A DNA stretch of 15,383 nucleotides from Deltaproteobacteria bacterium (GTDB lineage: Bacteria > Desulfobacterota > DSM-4660 > Desulfatiglandales > HGW-15): assembly GCA_019308985.1 (NCBI GenBank), contig JAFDHB010000084.1, forward strand, positions 1 through 15,383, read 5' to 3'. Made by a program: the position numbers and the translations under genes. The notes below the pieces were generated by a model that saw nothing but the letters and a program-made list of their open reading frames with translations, searched no databases and was not told the DNA's origin. Shown here piece after piece: positions 6,565 to 14,328 of the stretch; the stretch's first letter is position 1, and each line of letters starts with the position of its first letter.

Positions 6565-7521
6565 TTGGAAAAAAAATTCACCCAAACCAGAGTGAAGATC
6601 TTGGGCATAATTGCAGCGTTCGTTTTTTTGGTCATACTCCCTCCTTTCATTTCGTCTTACTGGCTCACAATCTTGACCCAGATGCTCATATTTGCGGTTC
6701 TTGCGATGAGTCTGGATATCCTGATGGGTTACTCAGGTCTTGCCTCCTTCGGGCATTGCGCCTACTTTGGAACAGCCGCCTACGTTGTGGCAATTCTCAC
6801 TACCCGGTACCAGGTGGGTTTCTTAGGCTCCGCAGGTAGCGCCCTTCTAGCGACCGCGGTGCTGGGGCTGATATTTGGGCTCTTGGTGGCGCACACGGCA
6901 GGTGTTTATTTCCTCATGATAACTCTAGCCCTTGGGATGGTGATCTGGGGTCTTGCTTTTAGATGGGTTTCCATGACAGGTGGTGACAATGGTATAGCAG
7001 GAATCCCCCGGCCACACATGGGAATTCCGCTCTCCTTTGACAACCCTGTGGTCTTTTATTACTTTACTTTTGTTGTTTTCCTCCTTTGCCTTTTGCTACT
7101 CTATTTGTTTATTCAGTCTCCGTTTGGACAGAGCCTACTGGGCATACGTGAAAGCGAATCCAGGATGCGCAGCCTCGGGTATAATACTTGGCTTCATAAA
7201 TACCTTGCCTACGTAGTAGCGGGAATTTTTGGAGGAGTGGCGGGGATTCTCTGGTCTTATTACAATGGTTTTGTGAGCCCCATGGATGCTGAGCTGACTT
7301 CCTCCTTCGAAGCTTTTCTAATGGTCATCCTCGGAGGTGCAGGAACGTTATTAGGCCCAGCTGTTGGAGCGGGCATTATCGTATTTTTGAAAAACTTTGT
7401 GAGCGCATACACTCAGCGCTGGCTCCTGATAATAGGTGCGGTATATATTCTTACCATCATGTATGCCCCCGGTGGTCTCGGGGGGCTGGTAAAACAATTT
7501 CTTAAAGGAGGTGAGAAGTAA
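6565..7521 (+). CDS. livM: Branched-chain-amino-acid-type ABC transporter permease, LivM family
   Basis: This 318-residue partner permease has family motifs GYSGLASFGHCAYFG (near residues 50-65), TGGDNGIAGIPRP, the cytoplasmic segment SPFGQSLLGIRESESRMRSLG, and the ATPase-coupling loop VILGGAGTLLGPAVGA. It ends in the usual YAPGGLGGL region. The start is a TTG at 6565 placed 8 bases after GGGAG; no in-frame ATG lies nearby upstream, and a later Met would remove the first membrane helix. The 11-base gap from livH supports co-transcription. Together with LivH it forms the translocation channel for a small polar solute. Confidence 0.93.
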   Translation: MEKKFTQTRVKILGIIAAFVFLVILPPFISSYWLTILTQMLIFAVLAMSLDILMGYSGLASFGHCAYFGTAAYVVAILTTRYQVGFLGSAGSALLATAVLGLIFGLLVAHTAGVYFLMITLALGMVIWGLAFRWVSMTGGDNGIAGIPRPHMGIPLSFDNPVVFYYFTFVVFLLCLLLLYLFIQSPFGQSLLGIRESESRMRSLGYNTWLHKYLAYVVAGIFGGVAGILWSYYNGFVSPMDAELTSSFEAFLMVILGGAGTLLGPAVGAGIIVFLKNFVSAYTQRWLLIIGAVYILTIMYAPGGLGGLVKQFLKGGEK

Positions 7522-7599
7522 CACAATGTCTTGGCTATCGCAGTAGGATTGTGGCTTTTGATCCATAACCAACAAACCAGGAACGAGAGGAGGGAAAAA

Positions 7600-8844
7600 A
7601 TGAAGAAAAGGTATATCTTTTTTGGATTGGTCGTGTTGGCTCTTGTTGGGCTGGCAATAACCCCGGCCCCTTCTTTTGCCAAGGCAAAAGGGCCCATAAA
7701 GATAGGCTTTTTTGCGCCGCTAACCGGTCACGCCGCTCAGACAGGAAGGGACATGCTTTCCGGACTACAACTCTTCCTGATCCATCAAAACTGGCAGGTG
7801 GCAGGGCGAAAGATTAAGCTAATCTCAGAGGATACTGAGGCCAAACCTGCTGTTGCCATGACAAAGGTGAGAAAGCTGGTTGAAAAAGACGGGGTTCATG
7901 TCCTTATTGGTGGTCTCATGGCATCCACCGGTTATGCACTGATGCCTTATGTTGACGCCAAGAAAATTCCTGCAATTTACGCTATCATGGCTTCCGACGA
8001 TCTCACCCAGAGACACCGTGGAAAATGGATGGTCCGTACAGGCTGGGCCAGCAGTCAGCCTTCCCACCCGTTTGGGGATTACGCTTACAAGACCCTTGGT
8101 TTTCGAAAGATTGTGACAATAGGGTATGATTACGCTTTCGGCTGGGAAGTTATCGGTGGGTTTCAGCAGACCTTCGAAGATGCGGGGGGAAGGATTATCC
8201 AGAAATTATGGACACCGGTTGGGACTCTTGACTACGGTCCATACCTGGGACGTATCAACAAGGATGCGGATGCCGTGTTTGCTCTCTTTTTCGGGTCTGG
8301 TGCTCTGAATTTCGTAAAACAGTACAAGCAATACGGCCTCAAGGATAAGATTCCCCTTATCGGTGGAGGAACAACCACTGATGAGCATGTTCTTCCCTCA
8401 ATGGGCGACGAAGCCATCGGAGTTATAACTGCACTTCATTACAGTGAGGCGATTGATAACCCGGTCAACAAGAAATTCAGGGAGGCATTCAAAGAGTATG
8501 CCGGAAAAATGGCTTCATACTATGGCGAAGGTCCCTATACAGGAGGCAAGTGGATCATTGAGGCTGCCAAGAAGATCAATGGTGATGTCGAAAACAAGGA
8601 AGCGTTTCTTAAGGCCCTTAAAACCTTGAAGATAACCGATGCTCCACGAGGTCCCATTGAGCTGGACAAGTACGGTAACCCAATCCAGAACATCTATATT
8701 CGGAAGGTGCAGAGGATAAACGGGGAACTACATAACACTGTAATAAAGACCTATCCGAAGGTTTCCCAGTTCTGGACTTACAATCCTGAGGAATACCTGA
8801 AACAACCTCTTTACTCCAGGAACTATCCACCTTTGAAAAAGTAA
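7600..8844 (+). CDS. ABC transporter periplasmic substrate-binding protein (LivJ/LivK-type, Peripla_BP_6)
   Basis: The protein has 414 residues. An N-terminal signal peptide (MKKRYIFF, hydrophobic core, cleavage probably after PSFA at residue 27) lacks a lipobox cysteine, so a free periplasmic protein in a Gram-negative cell is expected. The mature part begins with IKIGFFAPLTGHAAQTGRD, the first strand and ligand loop of type-I binding proteins, followed by GGLMASTGYALMPYVDAKKIP and IVTIGYDYAFGWE, the second-lobe pattern. The ATG at 7600 is chosen because AGGAGGG precedes it and a signal peptide follows directly. An upstream in-frame TTG (7531) would place 23 extra residues before the signal. 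The gene is third in the operon, 78 bases after LivM. In such systems this subunit sets specificity; family members bind amino acids, amides, urea or aromatic acids. Confidence 0.92.
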   Translation: MKKRYIFFGLVVLALVGLAITPAPSFAKAKGPIKIGFFAPLTGHAAQTGRDMLSGLQLFLIHQNWQVAGRKIKLISEDTEAKPAVAMTKVRKLVEKDGVHVLIGGLMASTGYALMPYVDAKKIPAIYAIMASDDLTQRHRGKWMVRTGWASSQPSHPFGDYAYKTLGFRKIVTIGYDYAFGWEVIGGFQQTFEDAGGRIIQKLWTPVGTLDYGPYLGRINKDADAVFALFFGSGALNFVKQYKQYGLKDKIPLIGGGTTTDEHVLPSMGDEAIGVITALHYSEAIDNPVNKKFREAFKEYAGKMASYYGEGPYTGGKWIIEAAKKINGDVENKEAFLKALKTLKITDAPRGPIELDKYGNPIQNIYIRKVQRINGELHNTVIKTYPKVSQFWTYNPEEYLKQPLYSRNYPPLKK

Positions 8845-8875
8845 AGGGAGAAAGGGCTAGCAGTCACTTTGATTG

Positions 8876-8890
8876 AGGAGGAAATGGGTG
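8876..8890 (+). promoter_or_regulatory. Ribosome site and GTG start deciding LivG translation, with overlapping decoy ATG
   Basis: AGGAGG (8876-8881) is followed after 6 bases by GTG (8888), the in-frame LivG start. An ATG at 8884 lies in another frame, only 2 bases from the ribosome site, and terminates after three codons (ATG GGT GGA TAA). The upstream in-frame TTG at 8873 includes the ribosome site itself and is unlikely to be used. Confidence 0.55.
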
Positions 8891-9649
8891 GATAAACCTT
8901 GTTTGGTGCTGGAAGAACTTACGAAAGAGTTTGGAGGGCTTGTTGCGGTTGACCATGTAAGCCTTGAGGTCACGCCGGGAGAAAGACACGGAATTATCGG
9001 GCCGAACGGCGCAGGGAAAACCACGCTGTTTAACCTGATCTGTGGAGACCTTGCGCCAAGCTCTGGCAGGATCATACATTTTGGAAAAGATGTCACTAAC
9101 CTCCCCACGTACAAAAGGATCGCACTCGGGATATCAAGGACATTTCAGATCAATAATCTTTTTCCAAAGCTGACCCTGCTTCAAAATGTACTCCTGGCTG
9201 CGCAAGGCCTTGAAAAAACAAAGTTTGTAATGTATAGGCCCATTTCCTCCTTCAAATACCTGCATGAAAAAGCAAGAAATATCCTTGAGGAATTTGACTT
9301 ATGGGATAAGCGTGACGTACTTGTGGAAAATCTTTCTTATGGAGAACAAAGGCAAATCGAGATCTGCCTTGCCCTGATAGAGAATCCGCGTTTGCTGTTG
9401 TTGGATGAGCCAACCGCAGGATTATCTAGAGCAGAGACACTGGCATTCACATCTACCCTTAAGAAGCTTGACTCTAACATTACGATTCTGCTTATTGAAC
9501 ATGACATGGACGTTGCTTTTGAACTGGCTGAAAAGATTACAGTGCTTCATCAGGGAAGGCTTGTCTCCTCAGGTTACAAAGAGGCGATAAAGTCTGACCC
9601 CACTGTTCAGGAAATATATTTAGGAACAGAAAAATTATGGCCATACTAA
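8888..9649 (+). CDS. livG: Branched-chain-amino-acid-type ABC transporter ATP-binding protein, LivG family
   Basis: This 253-residue cytoplasmic ATPase powers the importer. It shows Walker A GPNGAGKT (38-45), Q-loop Gln87 in SRTFQINNLF, the LivG-type signature LSYGEQRQ (149-156), Walker B LLLLDEPTAGL (169-179) and switch His205 (IEHDMD). The C-terminal VQEIYLG segment (240-246) is characteristic of LivG/LptB-type ATPases. The start is GTG at 8888. It lies 43 bases after the binding-protein stop and its last 13 bases overlap the LivF gene, indicating coupled translation of the two ATPases. All catalytic residues expected in an active subunit are present. Confidence 0.94.
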   Translation: MDKPCLVLEELTKEFGGLVAVDHVSLEVTPGERHGIIGPNGAGKTTLFNLICGDLAPSSGRIIHFGKDVTNLPTYKRIALGISRTFQINNLFPKLTLLQNVLLAAQGLEKTKFVMYRPISSFKYLHEKARNILEEFDLWDKRDVLVENLSYGEQRQIEICLALIENPRLLLLDEPTAGLSRAETLAFTSTLKKLDSNITILLIEHDMDVAFELAEKITVLHQGRLVSSGYKEAIKSDPTVQEIYLGTEKLWPY

Positions 9650-10338
9650 ATGTAGCTGACATCCACACCTACTACGGCGAGAGTTACGTACTCCAGGGAA
9701 TATCTCTCGATGTAGAGGAAGGACGTATCATCGGTATTGTGGGAAGAAATGGTGTAGGAAAAACAACAGTAATAAGGTCGGTCATCGGTTTTATCCATCC
9801 CCGCAGAGGGAAAATTACATTTAAAGATGTTGATATAACCCACAAGCCCCCATATAAAATAGTCAGGATGAAAATGGGTCTTGTACCGCAAGGAAGAAGA
9901 ATATTCCCTTCTTTAAATGTCATGGAAAATCTTCTGGTAGGGGTAAGAGGCCATGAAGACGGCCTATGGACGCTGGAAAAGATATTTTCCCTTTTTCCTG
10001 TGCTCAAAGCGCGTAGTGCTCACCGCGGCACCCAGCTTAGCGGCGGGGAACAACAAATGCTCGCTATCTCACGAGCTCTCATGACAAATCCGCATTTTCT
10101 GCTCATGGATGAGCCAGGCGAAGGTCTGGCTCCCCTGCTTGTAAAGAAGATCGGCGAGGCCATCCTGGAGGTTAAGAAAAGCGCCCTTTCAATCCTCCTT
10201 GTTGAACAAAACCTGCCCTTCGCTATAGAAGTCGCAGACTACATTCATGTCCTGAGCAAAGGAAGCATTGTGCATTCCTCGAGCCCAAAAGAACTCTGGG
10301 AAAACGAGGAAGTAAAAACTCATTACCTCGGTCTATAG
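9637..10338 (+). CDS. livF: Branched-chain-amino-acid-type ABC transporter ATP-binding protein, LivF family
   Basis: This second ATPase (233 residues) pairs with LivG. It shows Walker A GRNGVGKT (36-43), Q-loop Gln85 in LVPQGRRIFPSL, signature LSGGEQQ (134-140), Walker B FLLMDEPGEGLAP (154-166) and LLVEQN (187-192), where LivF proteins commonly carry Gln instead of the switch His. The N-terminal pattern 'HTYYGESYVLQGISLDVEEG' is classic LivF. The ATG lies inside the livG 3' end with only a weak AGGA site, so initiation probably depends on coupling to LivG. It is the last gene of the operon and converges on the Tm-1-like gene that ends 69 bases further on. Confidence 0.94.
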   Translation: MAILNVADIHTYYGESYVLQGISLDVEEGRIIGIVGRNGVGKTTVIRSVIGFIHPRRGKITFKDVDITHKPPYKIVRMKMGLVPQGRRIFPSLNVMENLLVGVRGHEDGLWTLEKIFSLFPVLKARSAHRGTQLSGGEQQMLAISRALMTNPHFLLMDEPGEGLAPLLVKKIGEAILEVKKSALSILLVEQNLPFAIEVADYIHVLSKGSIVHSSSPKELWENEEVKTHYLGL

Positions 10339-10362
10339 CTTAACCACACCGCCCTGCTGAAC

Positions 10363-10401
10363 TAGGCGCTGTTCCCTTTTTGGATTCCAACTATTCGCCT
10401 A
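10363..10401. terminator. Nested palindromes between convergent operons, possible bidirectional transcription end
   Basis: TAGGCG (10363-10368) and CGCCTA (10396-10401) are exact reverse complements enclosing a smaller palindrome TTGGATTCCAA (10380-10390). They lie in the 68-base gap between the converging LivF and Tm-1-like genes, so either strand could fold. The large loop and lack of T-runs immediately after the stem make efficient intrinsic termination doubtful. Confidence 0.3.
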
Positions 10402-10406
10402 TTGAT

Positions 10407-11687
10407 CTATCCGGGCTTATTCTTCTTGAAACCGGGTTGCCCCTTCCACATCAATTCTGTCAAGAGGTCCACAGCGACTCCTGCAAATTCAGGGTCATTT
10501 ATGTGGGCATCAATTTCTACGAGTTTCACTTTTGAAGCATCCACATTAGCCTTTAGGGAATCTATGAGGGCTGAGTTTGCTTCTTGATCGTGCCATTCAC
10601 CCGTAATCTTTCCTTCAATGTCCGTTTTTTTCTTTCCTCCTGCAACATCAAGCGCGGAAAACCCCTTTCTTGGAATAATTATGGCACAAGGACCTGCACT
10701 ACGGTTCAATTTCTTTGCTATCCTTTCCCCCAGTACTTGATTTTCCTCAACATTCGTCCTCATCAAAGTAATAGAGGGTGTGTAGAAGTAAAATTCCCTG
10801 TCATGGTATTTCTGAGGTATAGAATCTCTAGAACCAAAATTCGCAAAATCGAGCGCACCCACCGAAACAACCTGCGGGACCCCCATTGCCGCGGCTGCCT
10901 CAAGGCGGTTGGGCCCAGCGCTATACATTCCCCCAACAAGATCGTCAACAAGCTCAGATGTGGTGATATCCAGGGCACCGCTAACTTGACCCGAACGAAC
11001 CAGTTCTTCCAACGCCACTCCGCCCGCTCCAGAGGCATGAAGTTCCACCACTTCGAAACCTTTTTTCTCAAGGAGATCTTTAGCTTTCTCAACACACCGA
11101 AGCGTGGTTCCAAAACTTGAAATGCAGATTTGATCTTTTTTCTCCTGTTCTCTGAAAGGTTCAGCGCTTGCCATGGCCGCAATAGCTGCTGCTGCATTGT
11201 GAATCACACTCTTCGTAATGCTGTTTAGAGAAATATCTCCAATTGAATTTGCCATTATAATGTCTTTAGTTCCCACGTAGGGTCTGACATTTCCTGAGGC
11301 AACGCAAGTTACCATAATTTTGGGAAAACCAACGGGCAGAGATCTCATTGCGGCGCAAGCAATCTCCGCACCATTAGCCCCGCCCAACCCAATCACCCCG
11401 TTGATCTTCTCTTCAGCAACCATCATCCCTGCAATGCTGGCGGCCCCCCGGGCCATTATCTGCACAGCAGAGTTTTTGTCGAGCGTGGCAATGTGTTGAA
11501 ATGATTCCCCACCTTCTAAAGCAACTTCTTCGCAGGAAATATCCGGCTTGCCTTGAATCGGCTTAGACCTGCAGCTCACATCCATCAGCAAGGCTTGAGC
11601 TCCAGTGGCTTCCACCCGTCCTTTAAGGTAGTTCAGCTCTCTAGCCTTTGTATCCAGTGTACCGATAATCAGAACTGTGCTTGACAT
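10407..11687 (-). CDS. Tm-1-like ATP-binding domain protein (UPF0261 family)
   Basis: This 426-residue protein corresponds to the N-terminal half of the plant virus-resistance protein Tm-1, whose natural cellular role is unknown. Family motifs are GTLDTKARE (9-17), the glycine-rich GLGGANGAE (100-108), KIMVTCVASGNVRPYVGTKD (123-142), HASGAGGVALEELV (217-230) and LVGGMYSAGPNRLEAA (250-265). The last part contains residues that bind ATP in Tm-1-type structures (family knowledge). The ATG at 11687 has GAGGGTGG upstream; a Met 10 residues earlier (11717) would overlap the previous gene's end and lacks a better site. It is the last gene of the minus-strand operon, 16 bases after the cyclic amidohydrolase. 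The matching second half of Tm-1 is encoded at 14329-15177 on the other strand. Confidence 0.92.
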   Translation of the reverse strand: MSSTVLIIGTLDTKARELNYLKGRVEATGAQALLMDVSCRSKPIQGKPDISCEEVALEGGESFQHIATLDKNSAVQIMARGAASIAGMMVAEEKINGVIGLGGANGAEIACAAMRSLPVGFPKIMVTCVASGNVRPYVGTKDIIMANSIGDISLNSITKSVIHNAAAAIAAMASAEPFREQEKKDQICISSFGTTLRCVEKAKDLLEKKGFEVVELHASGAGGVALEELVRSGQVSGALDITTSELVDDLVGGMYSAGPNRLEAAAAMGVPQVVSVGALDFANFGSRDSIPQKYHDREFYFYTPSITLMRTNVEENQVLGERIAKKLNRSAGPCAIIIPRKGFSALDVAGGKKKTDIEGKITGEWHDQEANSALIDSLKANVDASKVKLVEIDAHINDPEFAGVAVDLLTELMWKGQPGFKKNKPG

Positions 11688-11703
11688 TGAACCACCCTCT
11701 TCT

Positions 11704-13050
11704 CTATTTCCAGGCATACTTTATCCTTGTGACTTCGCCCACCCCCATTTGCTCCAGAATTCCAAAGCGAGTCACCCATCCTCCTGCACCGTATCCCTTC
11801 TTAATCACTCTTCCTTCAAATGCCACCATCTGGCCCCTGACAAAAGTATAAACAACTTCCTTTTCTAGGGGATTTACAACAGCAATATCGGCTCTCGAAC
11901 CTTCCGAGAGGCTCCCCAGTTCTTTTATCCACCACTTGTTTCCTGTTATCCTGGCCATCAACTTTGCGGGGTTGGTCGTCATGGTTGCAAAAGCGTCAAT
12001 TGGCTCTAGAACACCTGCCTCAATAAGCTCCATAATGGCGGGTATACTATCTTTCACATCGCCAAATCCTTTCACCGAATGAGAAGGGCCATCTGAAATT
12101 AGAATATCAACAGTGCCGCTCCTCAAAGCTTCAAAGGAGAGCTTCCTCGCATCCTCTGAAATCACTATTCCGTCCCTGTCTCCCCTTGACGGTCTCAACA
12201 GGGTAGTTGTTAGCTCACCGGTAACGTTATCGTTATCCTGGATTAGCCCTAGCACTGTTTCGTAGGCTTTTTCCCCTGAAGTAGCAGCTGCATCCGTATG
12301 CCCCATGTGAAGCGGATTTCCCTCTGCCCACTTCACCATCTCCCGCGCATAGGAAGGACACTGAGTATGGGACATCAACAGCAGGCCGGCGCCTGATGCT
12401 ATCCTGGCGATTGTCCTCATCTTTTCTTCTGACAGAACAAAGTGCGCCATGTGGTCTTTTATCCCTATTGCGAGAGGAGCTGTTTTGAGTGTAAAACGAC
12501 TCCTTGATATCTTTTGAAGCGCGGTCTCCTCTGGCATCTCGCCCCTAAAAAATCTGATTACCTCTTCAGGGCCGGCATCAAGCCCGAGAACACCCAGCGC
12601 GCCCAGGTAGATACCCATATTAACCAAGCTCCCCCTGTCAAGTTCCGAACCCAGAAAAGATGGAGCCCTCAGGGAGTTGGCGGCCCCTGGACTCAGCCCT
12701 GTTGTGACACCGTGAACAGCTGCTTCTTCCATAACAGGGACATCACAGGTTAGAAGATCATAAAGATGGAGGTGAATATCTACCAGACCTGGAACAACAA
12801 TCAGCCCCTGAATATCCACATAAGAGTCTCCCTGCCGCACCTCAATCGACTCCTCCACTTTCTCGATCCGACCGTCTTTGACGGCAATATCAAGGTGTTT
12901 GTCAATCCTTGAAAAAGGATCAATGATACGCCCCCCTTTCAAAATTACCCGGCCGCTTTCCTTTCGCCTCTTCGAGACATCAACAAGCTGCATATTCTTG
13001 ACATAGGAGATCACGTCAGGCAGCTCTGGGACTTTGTACGCAAATCTCAT
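11704..13050 (-). CDS. Amidohydrolase family protein, cyclic-amidohydrolase/adenine-deaminase-like
   Basis: The 448-residue enzyme should hydrolyse a C-N bond, probably in a cyclic amide, imide or amidine. The N-terminal small beta domain (VILKGGRIIDPFSRIDKHLDIAVKDGRI) leads into VPGLVDIHLH, where His93 and His95 are metal ligands. Further candidate ligands are Lys198 (IGIKDH, possibly carbamylated and bridging two metals), His228 (LLMSHTQ), His251 (HMGHTDAA) and Asp320 (ILISDGPSH). The C-terminal SLSEGSRADIAVVNP strand completes the usual composite domain. A full set of ligands suggests an active binuclear enzyme of the dihydroorotase/adenine-deaminase group; no closer function is recognisable. 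ATG 13050 follows AGGGGGAG. It is the middle gene between the deacetylase-fold protein (108-base gap) and the Tm-1-like gene (16-base gap). Confidence 0.88.
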   Translation of the reverse strand: MRFAYKVPELPDVISYVKNMQLVDVSKRRKESGRVILKGGRIIDPFSRIDKHLDIAVKDGRIEKVEESIEVRQGDSYVDIQGLIVVPGLVDIHLHLYDLLTCDVPVMEEAAVHGVTTGLSPGAANSLRAPSFLGSELDRGSLVNMGIYLGALGVLGLDAGPEEVIRFFRGEMPEETALQKISRSRFTLKTAPLAIGIKDHMAHFVLSEEKMRTIARIASGAGLLLMSHTQCPSYAREMVKWAEGNPLHMGHTDAAATSGEKAYETVLGLIQDNDNVTGELTTTLLRPSRGDRDGIVISEDARKLSFEALRSGTVDILISDGPSHSVKGFGDVKDSIPAIMELIEAGVLEPIDAFATMTTNPAKLMARITGNKWWIKELGSLSEGSRADIAVVNPLEKEVVYTFVRGQMVAFEGRVIKKGYGAGGWVTRFGILEQMGVGEVTRIKYAWK

Positions 13051-13158
13051 AAATACTCCCCCTATGATCTGTGATAATAAAACAACGTGCTCCCGGGCGA
13101 CGCCTTAAAGAACGCAACGTCCTCTCGAGACTATCCCCTGAGTTTGCACAATTACCGA

Positions 13159-14037
13159 TCATTCTTCAACGCTCTCGTTATACCAGTCGAGAATTTCCTC
13201 CCCTGTCATAAACATGACCCCTTCGTGCTCTTTGATATATTGAAGGGTTTTATCAATATACTTAATCCGATGAGCAGCGCCGGACACATAAGGGTGCATT
13301 GAGATTCCCATAAAGCGAGCACTTTTTGCCCCCTCCTCGTAAAGGGTGTCAAAAGCGTCTCGGGAGCGTTCGAAAATTTCCGGCGAGCGGTGGTGTTGGA
13401 CCACGTAAATGACAATATCATTTAATTCCACTGTGTAGGGCACAGCAACAAGCTTTCCTTTCCTGACTTTCAGGGCATAAGGCTGATCATCATTAACCCA
13501 GTCCGCAACATACTCAAAGCCTTCTTCTGCCAGAATGTCAGGGGTATCAAAAGTTTCATGGAGCCCCGGCCCCATCCAGCCCCTGGGGTTTCTGCCCGTA
13601 AAATCGCTGATCGTCTTGATGGTTTTTCGAATAACAGCGCGTTCATCCTCCTCGGTATTTATCGCTCTTTGTTCATAGCCATGAGCAAGTATCTCCCAGC
13701 CACTTCGCAGGCTCTCCTCCACGAGCATGGGGTAGGCATTGCAAACAGGAGCATTTAAACTCAGCGTTGCCCTTATTTGGTGCTTGTCAAGCACCTCTTT
13801 CAGTCGCCAGAACCCTATTCTCAACCCGTAATCAAACCAGCTATAGTTTGGTATGTCAGGTATTACCGATACCCCCTGCGGTGCCGGGAGAATAGATCTT
13901 GCCATAGTGGTATTGATATCCCATTTCTCAACATTAATGATAAACCATAAACCCAGCCTTGCGTTGCCGGGAAGCTTATAAGGTTTTCGTCCTATGATGG
14001 GGGAATACCCTGCCCTGTTCTTTTTGAAGTCCTCCAT
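13159..14037 (-). CDS. Polysaccharide-deacetylase-fold hydrolase, PuuE/allantoinase-like
   Basis: This 292-residue cytoplasmic protein (no signal peptide) has a NodB-like fold. Motifs match the PuuE-type subgroup rather than true chitin/peptidoglycan deacetylases: FIINVEKWD (32-40) at the first strand, YGLRIGFWRLKEVLDKHQIRA (70-90), GWEILAHGYEQ with His119 (113-123), PRGWMGPGLHET (151-162), ADWVNDDQPY (178-187) and ISMHPYVSGAAHRI (245-258). The usual double-Asp 'TFDDG' metal site is missing, consistent with allantoinase-type members that act on ureide or amide bonds. ATG 14037 is preceded by AAAGGAG. It is the first gene of the operon and shares a 291-base divergent control region with the TIM-barrel gene. 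Substrate unknown; a ring-opened amide or N-acyl compound is a reasonable guess given the next gene. Confidence 0.88.
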   Translation of the reverse strand: MEDFKKNRAGYSPIIGRKPYKLPGNARLGLWFIINVEKWDINTTMARSILPAPQGVSVIPDIPNYSWFDYGLRIGFWRLKEVLDKHQIRATLSLNAPVCNAYPMLVEESLRSGWEILAHGYEQRAINTEEDERAVIRKTIKTISDFTGRNPRGWMGPGLHETFDTPDILAEEGFEYVADWVNDDQPYALKVRKGKLVAVPYTVELNDIVIYVVQHHRSPEIFERSRDAFDTLYEEGAKSARFMGISMHPYVSGAAHRIKYIDKTLQYIKEHEGVMFMTGEEILDWYNESVEE

Positions 14038-14124
14038 TCTGCTTCTCCTTTCACCATTGACACGTTCTTTATTAATGAGTAGGTAGCTGTATCCATAACA
14101 CTTTGTAGCATTCTTTTTAGCAGA

Positions 14125-14154
14125 TTTTTATTCATATGTCCGCTTCTTTGTCAA
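14125..14154 (-). promoter_or_regulatory. Predicted promoter of the hydrolase/Tm-1-like operon
   Basis: On the minus strand TTGACA (14149-14154) is followed after 18 bases by TAAAAA (14125-14130, four of six matches), about 90 bases before the ATG at 14037. The intervening leader is AT-rich and shows no riboswitch-like structure. Confidence 0.45.
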
Positions 14155-14172
14155 GTGCTCCTACTGAAAATC

Positions 14173-14182
14173 AGCCATGGCT
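14173..14182. promoter_or_regulatory. 10-bp perfect palindrome between divergent promoters (candidate operator)
   Basis: AGCCATGGCT reads the same on both strands and lies between the minus-strand -35 box (14149-14154) and the plus-strand -35 boxes (from 14198). It could bind a dimeric regulator controlling both directions, but a palindrome of this length can also arise by chance. Confidence 0.25.
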
Positions 14183-14197
14183 TTTTCCTGCCCTTTT

Positions 14198-14251
14198 TTG
14201 ACTCAGCGGAGCGTTTCCATTATTGACAAAACCATCCCGGAGGTCTATTCT
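14198..14251 (+). promoter_or_regulatory. Predicted tandem promoters of the TIM-barrel gene
   Basis: TTGACA (14223-14228), 17 bases, TATTCT (14246-14251) forms a good sigma-70 promoter about 78 bases before the ATG. A second possible promoter immediately upstream, TTGACT (14198-14203), 17 bases, TATTGA (14221-14226), overlaps its -35 box. The downstream one has the better -10 and is preferred. Confidence 0.45.
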
Positions 14252-14328
14252 TCTTGCACTCCAGCACACCTCCCTGTTGCTAAACAAGGGGTAGTGCTGA
14301 GTTTTCCTAGGGAAGGAGGGCGCGACTT

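Noticed and set aside
10584..11120. Plus-strand open frame of 178 codons inside the Tm-1-like gene
   Set aside because: It is antisense to a clearly recognisable conserved gene and its translation has no recognisable domain; it is a shadow frame.
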